A DNA stretch of 64,000 bases, from the NCBI GenBank assembly GCA_963682055.1, contig OY821750.1, positions 33,158,081 to 33,222,080 on the forward strand. Reading direction: 5' to 3'. How positions within the stretch are numbered: the stretch's first letter is position 1; each line of letters opens with the position of its first letter. Source of the DNA: Primula veris. Its lineage: Eukaryota > Streptophyta > Magnoliopsida > Ericales > Primulaceae. Both the position numbers and the translations under genes were made by a program. The notes beneath the pieces were generated by a model. The model saw nothing but the letters and a program-made list of their open reading frames with translations, ran no database searches and was not told where the DNA came from. Positions 12,901 through 30,925 of this stretch are shown in pieces.

Positions 12901-14779
12901 GTAACCCCTTTTTGTTTTAGCTAATGAGCATTTTTAGAGACTTAACCATCAACTCGGCTCTTGATAAACATTTCCTAGTCCCTCCTTTGGACTTTGCCTG
13001 AATTTTTGTGATGCGGATTTTTTTATTTTAAACGCAAAAAAGTGAATGTACATGCTTTTCAATATTTTTTGCAAGAAGAGGTTATCCCATCTATTTCTCG
13101 TATTGGTCAGAGTAGATTTCAATTTTTATTTTGGTGTTATATTAGGATGGGATGCTGAAGAATAGAGAAACATATGAGATCATATCCCCTGAAGATATTG
13201 GACTTTACCGGACTAATGAGTCTGGTATCGTCCTTGGAAAACTCAGGTACTTCCTAATCTGTTTGATGCCTTTTAATATTATTATTTTGGAATTTTGGAT
13301 TTGACAAACCATACATATACCAATGTTTGTTGGCCTTTTAAATTTCTCGGAATAGTTACTGACTTGCTTAGGTGATGTGTTTGATCTGGTAGAGACATTA
13401 AAGCAAGTTACCTAGTTAAAAATTAAAATCGAACTAATCCTTTCTTCTCTTTGGTGAAAACTATGTTGCACAGTGGCCGTCATGCCTTCAAATCTCGTCT
13501 TTCTGAGGTTTGTGCATCCTCAATTGTCCTCTTTTTGAATAACTATATTTGAATACTATAATTTCATGCATTTATGCTCTGCTATATTGTCAGCTTGGTT
13601 ATGATATTGATAGTAAGGAACTTGATGATGTCTTCTGGCGTTTTAAATCTGTAGCTGAAAAGAAAAAGGTAAAAATCTGACCAATCCGGTATTTATGTGC
13701 ATAATTTACCTAAGGTAAAAGCTTAGAATTATCATTTTTACATTTCTCCCCCCTTTTCTTCTATTTTATTGGTTGCAGACTATTACTGATGACGACTTGA
13801 TAGCACTCGTTTCTGATGTAGTTTTCCAGCCCCAAGTCGTTTGGAAGCTTGGAGATGTTCAAGTGTGTATACTTGTCTTCTTTCCGCCTACATTAACCTT
13901 TTAACTCTCGAAACTATTAAGTAATTGAATACTTTACAGGTAAATTGTGGAACTCTCGGTCTTCCCATGGCAAGTGTTAGACTGATTGATGCAGATGGTG
14001 AGGAGCATATTGCTTGTGCAAATGGTAACGGCCCCGTAGACTCAGCATACAAAGCTGTTGATCTTATTGTCAAGGTTCAAGCAAATTCTATCTAATTGAT
14101 TCCTTTTCATTTTTGTTTTCTTATAACAACTTTTATATAAAGATATTCCCTTATGTATAGTGTATACTAACCCTATCATTTATTCCCTTTGATATACTAA
14201 CCTTTTGTTACTGAATCAGTCAGAGTTCCTCTGTATAAGTTAACAGCTATCCTAGCTTTTTTACGATCCCTTTCGTATATTATTATCCCTTTCGAGCAGT
14301 AAATGTGCAAGAAATGTGTCAACAGAGTAGTGATAAACATATATAAATGTGTTCTGGGAATCACTACTAACTTATGTTTTACTGCGTATTTAGGTACCTG
14401 CAACTCTTGTCGAGTACTCATTAAATGCTGTTACAGAAGGCATAGATGCCATAGCTACCACCAGAGTTTTAATTCGTGGAGATAACAAGGACGATAACCA
14501 AACATCTAGGCATGCAAATGGTCAAATTATGTTTCGTACCTTCAGGTACAATAGATTGTCCTTGCAGACTAATTTATGCACCTATTACGAGTGAGTTTAT
14601 AGATAGTTTTGTATCGTGTGATTTATTTCTTATATTTTTGTGACAGTGCAACAGGGGCTGATATGGACATTGTAGTATCCAGCGTTAGAGCTTACGTTAA
14701 TGCATTAAACAAAATGTTAGGTTTCAAGAATCAATCTGAGTTGAAGGTGAATACTGGAAATACTCGGGTCTCGGCTTGA
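9970..14779 (+). CDS. IPMS: 2-isopropylmalate synthase, plastid (13 exons, 601 aa)
   Basis: Condenses acetyl-CoA with 2-oxoisovalerate, the first committed step of leucine synthesis in plastids. Exons: 9970-10317, 11637-11905, 12147-12360, 12457-12537, 12626-12718, 12810-12896, 13146-13246, 13474-13507, 13594-13668, 13779-13862, 13940-14074, 14394-14545, 14647-14779; every junction keeps frame. The first about 50 residues are Ser/Leu/Pro-rich with few acidic residues, a plastid transit peptide. Then come [12 protein letters not shown] (61-72), [28 protein letters not shown] (from 263), and a LeuA-type regulatory C-terminus (GTLGLP.., [11 protein letters not shown]) from about 450. The regulatory domain argues for IPMS rather than a methylthioalkylmalate synthase. 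Intron 1 must start with GC (CAG/GCACGT), giving IAMQ-VGNEV as in the family. The residue before GAFNGARQ is Glu where relatives have a small residue. Confidence 0.93.
10521..10544. repeat. (CA)12 microsatellite in intron 1
   Basis: Twelve uninterrupted CA units in intron 1 of isopropylmalate synthase. Confidence 0.95.
10630..10725 (+). pseudogene. Degenerate copy of the exon 1 end of isopropylmalate synthase
   Basis: The text CTGCTGCCTCGAAAGATGAC and the following bases through ATCGCCACTCAGGCACGC match the end of exon 1 (10270-10320). The match continues into the intron start (TATTGAAAT.TTTT). The GC donor context CAGGCACG is kept. It is not open over a full exon upstream, and I see no acceptor for it, so it is likely a dead echo. 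Confidence 0.8.
10840..10945 (+). pseudogene. Second degenerate copy of the exon 1 end, open in frame
   Basis: Reads [19 protein letters not shown] then [10 protein letters not shown] in one frame, matching [19 protein letters not shown] then [10 protein letters not shown] of exon 1. It ends CAC/GTATTA, so here a GT donor is possible. I find no convincing acceptor in front of it. If included it would duplicate part of the active-site barrel, so it is probably not part of the mature mRNA. Confidence 0.75.
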
Positions 14780-16021
14780 AAATGCGATAATTTGAGGAAA
14801 TAAGGATTGGGATTTTTCAATGTTGACATTTGAGGGGGAAAGTAGAAGAACATTGGAATGGACGGCTCTTGATACCGTTGCGCTAACAGGATGTATAAAT
14901 AGGCAAAGTTGCCAGGTCCTTTTTCGAAATAAGATTGAGGGTTGTAACAGCTTTTTTACCAAAGGAATCTAATTGTATTGATATTGCCGGCTCAAAACAG
15001 TTAAACCAAACTTAATAAGAAGAATGCTCCAACATTTTATTTATTTTCTCAAGTTTGTGAAATTCTTTTCAGTACGTGATTCTTCCTTGGCATTTTTTCA
15101 TATCTGAACTCAATGGTTGTATTAACTGATCTTATACGATCAACAAATTGCTGCTCATGCTCGGCAGATAACGAAGCAATAGTGGAGCAGGATACCGGAA
15201 GTAACATAAAGAATGCTACAATAACAACGAAATGTTATGCTTAAATCAAATTTTAACAATGATCATTATTAACAATGAAACAAAGAGCAATAAGAGGTGC
15301 AAGACAGTGATGCAAAAATTGGGTAAAAAAATACGAGGAGAAGATGCAAGTTCACAGTGTTTCAAAAGATGGCATTAAATTATTCCAAATTATTAGTTAT
15401 TAATATTTTCTGAAAATGTAACAAGTAAATGTGGGCATGACAACTGATATACTATTGAAACCAAACAAGAGCTACAAATCGACAAACCTAAGATGAAATT
15501 TGATAAGCATATTGTTCACGACTAACAGCATTACTAGCTTCGAAACAATACCCCACAAACTGAAGCATATGAAGTATAAACTGCATTGTAACATATTTGA
15601 CATTACCAACAAATTTATCTCGAAAAGTAAGATTTTATCTAATACACATGAAGACGAACACTCAATATCATCGGTCCCTTGCTATATACAAGCATGTGCT
15701 TCGTCCCCTTCACTTTTTTCCAACTCACAACTTTTTTTTCTATTTTCCTTTTCCAAATTGCCAAACAGCACTTGCAACACAAAAGTAAATCGACATGCTG
15801 CACTACCCTCCTATTAATTATATCGAAAGTACTTCAAACTAAACAAGGACAGAAGATACAATTTCATCTGGAGCAGCTCCATAAGAAGATGCAAGCTAAA
15901 ACCTGTTCCAATTCTCTTCAATTAAATACGTATAGAAGTCATAATCACCTTCAACAACAGATACGTTCGTCAATTTATGAAACTTTGAACTTCCCAAGGG
16001 CGGTAAATTAAAACACGCATC
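14780..16021. other. 3' UTRs and spacer between two convergent genes
   Basis: The first about 250 bp are probably the 3' UTR of isopropylmalate synthase, and the last few hundred the 3' UTR of the ZTL-like gene on the other strand. The open frames near 15500-16011 are AT- or Ser-rich and look random. Confidence 0.5.
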
Positions 16022-22229
<6,208 letters not shown>

Positions 22230-22267
22230 CTAATTCCTGTTTTTTGTTTTCATTTGATTTGGGGTTT

Positions 22268-22327
22268 TTGTGTGTGTGTGTGTGTGAATGTGTGTGTTTG
22301 TGTGTGTGGAGGAGAGAGAGAGAGAAT
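22268..22327. repeat. GT-rich and GA-rich leader next to the ZTL start
   Basis: (GT)n with interruptions followed by (GA)n, 45-105 bp upstream of the ZTL-like start codon. On the coding strand this is a (TC)n(AC)n leader, a common form of plant 5' UTR or core promoter. Confidence 0.7.
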
Positions 22328-22531
22328 GGGGGATGAGTGGTGTGTGTTTGTATTTTTAGCCCTCCATTTTATTCTTATTTTTATTTTATTTTATTTTTAC
22401 TTGCCAAACTCCAACATCGATTACCAAACAGACTGTATTTTTATACTACATTTTTTTTTGAAAAAACGTAAAAACCGTACATTTTTTTCTACGAACCGTA
22501 CATTTTTTCTACGGTTTGGGCTGAATTGCAG

Positions 22532-22651
22532 TTTTTACGAAATGCATGGACTGAAATGTAATTTCTGTAAACTTCAGGCAAACCGTACATTTTTTCTACG
22601 GTTTGCCTAAGTTTACATAATTTACATTTCAATCCCTGCATTTTGTAAAAA
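22532..22651. mobile_element. Fold-back element upstream of the ZTL-like gene
   Basis: Arms of about 55 bp (22532-22587 and 22597-22651) pair with a 9 bp loop: TTTTTACGAAATGCATGG pairs with the end CCTGCATTTTGTAAAAA, and GGCAAACCGTA with TACGGTTTGCC. Extra ACCGTACATTTTTTCTACGG copies lie outside at 22475-22520. It sits about 310 bp upstream of the start codon, so it may affect the promoter or give small RNAs. Confidence 0.75.
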
Positions 22652-22659
22652 TTGAAAAT

Positions 22660-23899
22660 TAGTCCCGTGAATAAAAAAATGATTTTTTTCTAAATTAAAC
22701 ATGAATTTTTTGTTATATAAAAAACTAAATTCCCTATTCTTATATTTAAAATAAAAAGGAACTTTTTATAAAATTTTTAAATCTTTTATACATGATTTTT
22801 TTATATAAATCTCTCAAAACTACATACAGCGCAATAAATTATATTAAAATTTTCATTTCGATAATTTTGATACATGTTGTAAAACGATCAAAACTGCACG
22901 TAATTTCTTAAACAATAATTAATTGGTAACCGAGTAAGTACATGTTTTTTTATTTGCGTTTTTCAATATTTAAACCATAGCTGGACTACTAAACTTAAGA
23001 TTACTGGCCAAAGAATAACTTGAACGAACACCAGTAATCAAAATCAAGTCGGATTTTATTTTACTCTTCCCAGGGGGTGTGATGAGTTGTTGGATTAAGG
23101 TTCATTTTGTTTATAAACCAATTCGATAATCAACAAGATTATTATTATAGCATTTGTCTACTAAGTGAACAAACACGACCATGGTCCCGTTCTGCTCGTT
23201 TCGCTTCGTCATATACTTCTAACTCTACTTGCCAATAATCAAGCGGGATTAGGCGGATTATGCAATAATTAAGCGAAAGTATGCGGAATTAGGCGCTACA
23301 CGGCCAATTTCCATTAAAAAATCCGCCTTACGTCTCTAATTTTTCAGGGCAGCAAAAATGCATCAAAAAAAGTTGGCGTCGGACCAAAGCGCAAGCTGCT
23401 ACACAGACCATTTTTGAGATAAATTCTCAAACCATAATCTCATATTTTTGCCTTTTTCTTGTAATAAAATAAACCAGGAATTAAAATAAGGGAATGGATC
23501 GGTAACATCGTATCACAAATATTTATTTTGATTGGTTAGTATGTAGTTTACATATAAAATATACATAAAACTATGTCAACGACGTATAATTTATTGTTGC
23601 CATTCCCATTTTAATCAACAAGAAAACAAAATATATTCTAAACGTTCATTGGAAAAAATTGGAAATTCCAAAGCCAGCATCTTTGTTCTTTTAATGATGT
23701 TAGTAGTAGTTACCAATAACCGGTGTCTTCAAATGGAAATTTGTTCCGAAAAATTACACTCGATGAACAAAACAAATGCTGCATTCATCTAATATTTTTC
23801 AGAGTTCTCATACTGATTACAGGTAGATCCAATCGCAGCTAAAACTACAACAATTTTATCAATTCTTGACTCGGGCCTTGGGCCTATTTGGATCAAGGA
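22660..23899. other. Spacer between the ZTL-like and phytyltransferase genes
   Basis: AT-rich, no gene recognised. It holds the ZTL-like promoter on one side and the 3' UTR of phytyltransferase on the other. Near 23230-23330 the word AATAATTAAGCG.A.TA.GCGGA recurs two or three times. Confidence 0.5.
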
Positions 23900-26800
23900 T
23901 CATCTCACAAGAGGTATTAGCAAGTACTCTGCATAGAAAAGCTGCAAAAGAAAATAAAAATATGAGGCAAAAAAAAAAACGACGTTATTTTTTGCAGACT
24001 ACTCTTACACTTACAGTATCACAATGTTGTTGGAGATCACAATTAATATGGATTTCAAAACTCATTTCAGCATCATAGTACAGAAGAACTCATTTCATCA
24101 CTTAAGCCTTGTTTAGTTGCTGTTTTTGAGCTCATATCTTTTTCATTTTGCTTATAATTTCACTGCATTGTGATGATCAGCTTAAAATCTAAGCTTTTTC
24201 TCCTTTTGGTCTAAAATGCTACAACCTGGTTTATTTCTCAACCTCAAAGTACCAACTTATTTTGATTAAAATATGGAATCAAACAAGCCCTTCCATACTA
24301 GATTTAGCATACATGAACATTTTACCTGCCATATAAACATGTAAAAGGATGTGATTGCAGCTTTGCTAGTTAGGTCAACAGATTTGGCACGGCTCCAAAG
24401 TAATGACGCCAGTATCGTGTGTCCCAAAACCTTTAAAAAACAACCATTAACCAGTTACCAAAAGCCCCAACAATATATTTGCCAGTTAAGTAAGTTTGAT
24501 ATATGTTTGGTTTGGTAATTTCTGAAAGCAGAATCAAGCGAATTCTCCTTAAAAGAACTCATCTAGAAAAACAGACTTGATAGTTGTCTTATGATTCGTA
24601 AAATCAAATCACAGAGATATTGGAAAAAATGGAATTTTTTACAACTCCCAGTGATTTTTCGTTTTTGAAAACCAACATTAAGAAAGAAAATTATCTAAAT
24701 GTGTTGATAATTTTGTAAAAGCGTCTATTGAACAAGAACTCAAATGAAACTACCGTTATGTATTGGCTCCAAAGGAAGGTTGAGGAAGTTCCAACTATCA
24801 ATGCAACAGCATATGCCATTTCAAGTAACCATATACATATCCAAAACACCTAAAAAGGGACAATATCCAATCAATTAAGTATTATGAAATTTTATCTTGG
24901 AATCATTAGAGGAAGAAATCAATATTCTACTATTGCTAACCCGTTCCTGACCCAGTCGAACAGTAAATGATTGGATCCCAAATATCTTGTCTCCGTCAAT
25001 ATCAGGAATATCCTGCAAAAATGTAACACCATGGGACATATAAATTCAACTATTCAAGTTTGATAGTAAAAAGGAGAAGAAAAAATATATGACCGAGCTT
25101 GTTTAGCTGCAGCTTTTAAGCAGATAAGATGGACTATTTGAAGCTGATCAAAAAATTGAGTAAATTCAAATTAAAGCTACTAGCCTCAACTACCTTTTTC
25201 ATGCCATTAAACAGGAAAAAAAAAACTCATCTTTGAAGCTGCCAGCAACTTTAATAAGCGGAAAAGCAGAATACACTGAAAAGGTTTCCATCTAACAAGC
25301 TCAGATATGCCCTCAAAGCTTAATTTCACCAATTTACTTAAAATACATAGGCAGTTAGGCAGTCGGCCATTTAACTTATACCAAGCTCTCTCATATTTCA
25401 GTGAGAAAAAATAGAGGAAGATAAGAGCTTACCTTGAATAATGCAATAACAACAGAGAAGAAACTCATGAATGCAGTAGCAAATATCACAGGCCTAGAGA
25501 ATACTGCCGGTCTTCGGTACACAAATGTCTGCTCATTATTTGTTAAAAAAAAATATATATATATCAGATTGTGGAAAACATTTTGGAGGGGTTCGTTTCT
25601 ATCTTTAAGAAGTATATGTAAAAAATGTAAACCACTTTTGTTCCACTTCTCGACTAGCTTTATTACCAGCGGTAAAACATTGCTCTTGCATCTTATATCC
25701 AAGAAGAAGAAAATATCATTTGTTTGTAAATATAAATTTCCAAAGTGATGTCAGAAATATCTTTCATCAAGATAAAAAAAAAAGAACATGAAGCCAATTT
25801 TTAAAATAGCCACTATTAGACCAAAATAACAACAAAAGCAAATTGAAGAAAAACCTGGATGTGTAGGAAAAATGCGATTTGAACAATCACGGCACGCACA
25901 GCCAAGATGCACATTGCTGCAACAACAGCAAACCTCTTCCACCTGAGCCATGGTAGCTGAAATTTGAAGATTTTCAAATTATAAGGGTTAAGAAAAATAA
26001 AATTCTACGATGATTCAAATGAATTTAGCAATTCAAAGTTGTAAAAAGATATATGGATCAGATTATTTTGTAACGGGAACAGTTATTCACTTGAGTGAAA
26101 AAGTGAGATGCCATTTATTATAGATAAAGGAAATACTAATGAAAATTGGTTTAGTGGATAGTTGGGTTCTTCCGGCTTAAAGCTTCTTGCTTTTCAGGAG
26201 AAAAAAACCCAGTAACGCTCAGCTCTTAAGCTAGTCAACAATGCAGCACAACTCTTAAGAAAAGTAACAAAAAAGCTGATCAAATATGTAGGATAAAATA
26301 TAGGATTTTGGAATGTTTGGAGGCAACATATGGAAAGTTAGTGCCTCGTATGTTTGAACATATGATCAAATAAAATCTAACATGAAACATTTAGTGGTCA
26401 TTAAATGCCAAAATATTGATTAGCAACTTACATCAATTGAGTATGCGGTTCCAAGTACAAAACTGACAAAAAGAGCCCAAAAGAGCGGCCACGAACCCAC
26501 CAGCCATCCAAGCCCAAAGCTCTGCAGGTACAAATGAAAGAGAGATAAATTTTTCTTTTTTAATGTAACAAATGGGAGAAAGGATTTTATACAATTGATT
26601 CGCTAAACTAGTGAAAATATCTAAAAGTATAAACCACTCTACTGATGCACAACAAGAAGGAAGGATTTTTAGCAGTTTGGTAAAGCAGTATAATGTAACA
26701 TTGTGATAGAATTTTTTTAATCCTTCACGAAAATTTGAAGATTAAGCTCATAACAACTTCAAAATTTAATTACCATAATGGCAAAAGATGAAACAATCGC

Positions 26801-29800
26801 CACACCAGTAGCATAAGTATATTCTCCTGATGCAAGCGGTAGATATGGCTTGTTAACCTGCAATTGACAAGGAATTTATCCATTCAAAGAAAAGACAAGG
26901 AATTTACAGTCTATTTTTTAAAATAAGAAATAACTAATGCAATACCAGTGTAAGGAAGAATTAATCCAATAATACCTTGTCTATTTCTATGTCGGACAAC
27001 TGATTGAGACCAACGATGTATATATTCATAAAGAATGCAGCAACAATCGCCTTCAGGGAAAAAGACAAAGAGAGGATTGTCAAGAAACATTAACTATGCA
27101 AAACATAGAAAATAGATTTTCAACTTGGGGAAAGAACTGGACTACCTGTAACATTCCAGCAAAAAATATCGGAGAAAAATCTGATAGCTTCTCCACTGCA
27201 AGGAGAGAAACTGAGATTATGCTCAATGCCTGCCCAGAGAAGAAACTACGCCCCCTTAATACTTTAGAACGGAGATATAAATAAAAACAAAAGTACAAAG
27301 AAGGAAAAGAAGGATGGACATGATCCCCAGATGCTATCCAGTCCAGCTTAATAATTTTTTAAGATATTGAGAAGAAAAAATCAGGACGGTTAACAGACTG
27401 TATCAGCCTAAAGCTAGGGTTGAAAAGTTATTCTAGATCAGTGGGTATATAACATTACATAATATAGTGATTTTGGTAGAAACGAAATTTTAGCCATAGC
27501 TTAAACCATTTCAATCCCTAAGCGCAAGCAGGAGAGGAACTAGGACAGCAATGGCCCTCCAATTTGACAAAAAATGACGAAAGTGGTTTTTTTTACCATG
27601 AATTTTAGTTAAATATTTCTATGATAGCATTTATGCCCTCCACATACTGAGAAAAATCATGAATTCGGCCCCTCCCCCAAACCAATTATAGTTCTGCCAC
27701 TGAGCTTAAGTAACCCAATTCATTTATAAATTCAACAAGTTATCGAGAATTATATATAACAAACTTGAACCTAAAGCTTGGCTTGACAAGTTATATTGTA
27801 CTCATTCTAGACTTGCCATTACATACTGTAGTAGCTTTTTAGGTGTATCTTAGCCATCGCCCAACCATTTTCAGCCTTCATTCATAAATGCAACAACTTA
27901 TCAGGAATTTATATAAAAAAAATAAGAATATTACGGTTCCTATTACTGTATGAGGACGTGAGAATCTGTAGAAAGCATCAAATGCCTTTGGAACAGATTT
28001 CCATAGATTTTTAGGCTCATAAACTATGGGCTCGGATTCGATAGGTGGTTCTGAGGCTGCGTTAACCGTATATTTTCTTCCATATGCACCTCCAGCATGA
28101 AGACATGGCACAAGCCACCTCAGCAGTCTCGTATTTTCGTTTTTTTCAGTACTATTCCATGCTTTGCATTTTGTAATTGGTATAGCTGAACAAGGATATT
28201 GCAAAATTAGATAACAACATCATGAGACAAAAACAATACAGAATATATGGGGATTAATGAAAAATAAACAATTAGAAAACAGTCAACAATGGATATGTTA
28301 AGATTAAGGGGAAAAACATACCTCGAATACTTCTTGTCTTAAACTTTTCCCTCTTCCAAGACATCCCACCTGCATATATCAAGTAAGCAACACATCAGAT
28401 GACAATATTCTAAATTTTTATTACACAATAAATTTTCAATCTTTACCCTGAGAAAATGAAACGATTAACACTTTGTACCAGGATGGCTAAAAGAAATCAA
28501 GGTAGTCCTGTGAAATGCTTGGAATTTTTTTACACTTAGAATAACTAATCATAGATTGGGAACGATAAATCCAAAATGCAAGAAGAAAAGGATAAATAAT
28601 TGTAATTTTATGGGGATAATATAACAACGGCATCGATAGTAAATTACCCAAGTCAAACCTCTCCAACAAATGAACTGACAAGACCACCTATAAAATTTCT
28701 AGTTCCAGACACATCACAGCTTAAGCTTATACGAACGGAGTACATCAAAGTGGAATATATAAACTAATCAAACATACACCTAAATTAGTAGCAAAAATAT
28801 AAGACGAAAAAAGCCCAAAATGGAAACCAAGAAAGACTAATTGAGAGCACATATCAGTGAGTATAAACTCGGCTTAAAATGAAATGGAAGAATTTAAGGC
28901 GATTTTGCTTAATGAATTCAATTTTTTTCAATTTCAACCAATCAGAGTTCTCAATTCCTATCTTTTATTAGCATTTAAATACTCAGATAGTAACTAGTTT
29001 TCCTGATCCTTTATGGAGTAGTATATAGTAGCAATTAACATTTTTCGATTTTTCCTAAATCCCGTGATAGCACAAGTTACATGTACAAATATAGAGGAGT
29101 TTGTCTCAAATCAAACACAATTCCTAATCAGCTACTAAAGATATAAGATACAAAAGAACTCTGCAAAAGTTCTACCAAAAAAGACTAATTGAGACAAGGT
29201 TACATTCTATGAATTGTAACTCAGCTTTAACAGGCAGTGAAAATATTAAAAGGCGATTTTGAGCATTGTTTTAAAAAGCATGATTCGTAGTAAAAAAGCT
29301 TGATTCAAAGCTTAAAAAGGCTATAAAAAAAACTGCCTTGTTCTGTTTTTAGGGTAACTCTTGCAAAAACGCTTTAGCTAAGAATTCGATTCCAATAACT
29401 ACCCAAAGCTCGATCCAAAGCTTAAAAAACTTGATTTCCCGCTTTTTAGGCCGCTAAAAGCTTACTCTTTTAACGCTTGTAGCGTAGCTCTAGCAAAAAC
29501 GCTTTAGCTAAGAATTCAATTTCGAGAACACTACCCAATAAGCAAAGACTCCATTTTTCTAACTTCTACCAATCAAAGTACTTAACTTTCAATCTCTAAT
29601 GTACATTTACAATACACATGCAAACAAAACTAATTTTTTTTCTTAATCCTAAACTACCCACAAATTGCATGGACACATAAAGAGAAACTAATCAAAAAAC
29701 CAGACACATTCTCTTAATAAACAACAAAAACAAAACAAATAAAAATAAAAAGGGTACTCACAAGTGAATTGTGATTCAGCTTTAACAGGCAATGGAAGCA

Positions 29801-29843
29801 TTTTAAGGGATTTTGGGAAACACCCAATAACTAAAGACTCCAT
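23900..29843 (-). CDS. VTE2-1 (HPT1): Homogentisate phytyltransferase, plastid (13 exons, 408 aa)
   Basis: UbiA-type membrane prenyltransferase that joins phytyl diphosphate to homogentisate, the committed step of tocopherol (vitamin E) synthesis. Exons (minus): 29843-29762, 28369-28322, 28185-27935, 27229-27146, 27050-26976, 26857-26774, 26521-26432, 25956-25855, 25528-25433, 25012-24941, 24849-24754, 24430-24326, 23941-23900; every junction keeps frame. The about 100-residue N-terminus is basic and poorly conserved (transit peptide); then come [15 protein letters not shown], the Mg-prenyl site NQLSDIEID at 171-179, the second Asp motif [10 protein letters not shown] at 304-313, and several hydrophobic helices. 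It ends [13 protein letters not shown]. The start is set at MESLVIG because relatives begin MESLL; an in-frame ATG 13 codons upstream (29882) is possible. The plastoquinone paralogue (solanesyltransferase) fits less well. Intron 1 holds echoes of exon 1. Confidence 0.93.
24104..24291. mobile_element. Short inverted-repeat element in phytyltransferase intron 12
   Basis: The left end AAGCCTTGTTTAGTTGC and right end GAATCAAACAAGCCCTT are an imperfect terminal inverted repeat. The inside repeats words like TTTTGAGCT and CAGCTTAAAA. The same family sits in introns of the H+-ATPase gene at 59407-59606, about 61076-61195 and about 62937-63119. Too small to code for anything. Confidence 0.7.
27520..27710. 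repeat. Old element fragment in phytyltransferase intron 3
   Basis: Contains AATTCGGCCCCTCCC and TATAGTTCTGCCACTGAG, also found in the ZTL-like intron at 21200-21340. It appears to be the remains of a repeated element; no ends could be defined. Confidence 0.5.
29200..29630 (-). pseudogene. Degenerate copy of phytyltransferase exon 1 with 5' UTR, inside intron 1
   Basis: The plus-strand text CAATAAGCAAAGACTCCATT (from 29536) matches the exon 1 start (29825-29850), and GCTTTAACAGGCAGTGAAAA (from 29224) matches the exon 1 end (29780-29800). Read on the minus strand, the copy starts MESLLIG and stops at once (ATG 29554, TAG 29533-29531). Between the two halves lies an insert containing two copies of AAAAACGCTTTAGCTAAGAA, 131 bp apart (29365 and 29496). 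A still weaker echo lies at about 28850-28990. Confidence 0.75.
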
Positions 29844-29859
29844 TTTTAATACCCCAATT

Positions 29860-30240
29860 TTATCAAAACACTCAGTTTTCAATCTCTATCATAAATTTTT
29901 ATACATATATTACACAAATAAGGGACTATTTTGAATAAAAAAATTAGCCGTCCAAGAAAGAAAAACAGCCCATTTTTAAAGAGTTTTAGTTTTGGAGGGT
30001 TTAGTGGAAAAAGTTAGCCAACTACACATAAAAAGAAGACATTTTTTTTTTTAATTTTCAAAATAAAAAAAAAGAAAACATAAGAAGAAGACAAAACATG
30101 TGTTTGTTTTAGATACAGTATGTGTCACTATAATAAAACTACTACCATATAAAGTATGAAAAAAAAAAGTACAACCCAAAAATAATACTAATAAACTATG
30201 TAAATTGAGTATGAAATGAAAATTTACCTACTCTTCACTA
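29860..30240 (-). other. Presumed promoter region of phytyltransferase
   Basis: AT-rich upstream DNA on the minus strand with no gene. I see no single element that I can name as a TATA box or light-response site. Confidence 0.4.
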
Positions 30241-30288
30241 ATTATATAAATGAGGTGTCCTTTTCTATATAAATGAGGTGTCCTTTTT
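30241..30288. repeat. Short tandem duplication
   Basis: TATATAAATGAGGTGTCCTT occurs twice in direct order, about 25 bp apart. Confidence 0.85.
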
Positions 30289-30291
30289 TAT

Positions 30292-30663
30292 GTTTATAAT
30301 TTAGAGTTTCGGTTCTATAAAATTAAAACAATTTAATGGTATATATTTATGCATGAATTTTATAATTTTATTTTTATATAATTTTAATATATATTAAAAT
30401 TATTGATTTTTTTACTATTTTTAAATAATACTTAAATTTAGTATAGTTTCAACTAGGGTTCTATAGTTTTTTTTTTTTTTTTTTTTGTGTTGTAAAGTTA
30501 GTTTTTAATTTACAAAATCATAATTTGTATTTGATATATTAAAATTATATAAAAAGAAAATTACAAAACTCACGCATAAATTTAGAGTATTTGATTGTTT
30601 TAATTTCATCCGTTAGATGAAACTCTATGGTATGTGAGTGCACTCTAGAGAATTTGAATCCGT
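30292..30663. mobile_element. Inverted-repeat element, family A, copy 1
   Basis: Matches the outer parts of the element at 42889-44191 from ATTAAAACAAT.TAATGGT.TATATT to the right end GCACTCTAGAGAATTTGAATCC. The inside is AT-rich with TATATAATTTTAATATA and its mirror, so it folds back on itself. The left terminus is worn away, while the right end is preserved. About 370 bp, non-coding. Confidence 0.65.
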
Positions 30664-30664
30664 T

Positions 30665-30925
30665 TTTTTTTAAATGATTTTGATTACCAAATATTAAGTG
30701 CACCAATCATTTTTATTGTTATCTTAAAAATCAATTTTTATTTAAAACATGATTGGTTTATATGTATGTCACATGAACATGAATTATTTTTTAAATGATT
30801 TTGATCACTAGCTTTTCAAACTCTAAAATCATTTTTAACGACGTGACAAGTTAAATGTATTAATCATTTTGTTGTGATTTTGGAAATCAATTTTTTTATT
30901 CAATACATGATTAATCCAACTAGAA
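30665..30925. repeat. Diverged tandem duplication of about 120 bp
   Basis: TTAAATGATTTTGATTACC to AAACATGATT (30670-30755) is repeated as TTAAATGATTTTGATCACT to ATACATGATT (30790-30915) with changes and an insertion. Non-coding. Confidence 0.6.

Noticed and set aside
15500..16011. Open frames of 63-110 codons in the convergent spacer
   Set aside because: Three overlapping frames with random Ser/Thr/Leu composition between two 3' UTRs; nothing resembles a protein.
29688..29882. Upstream in-frame ATG at 29882 as the phytyltransferase start
   Set aside because: Family members begin MESL as at 29843; the upstream ATG adds 13 residues without similarity. It remains possible.
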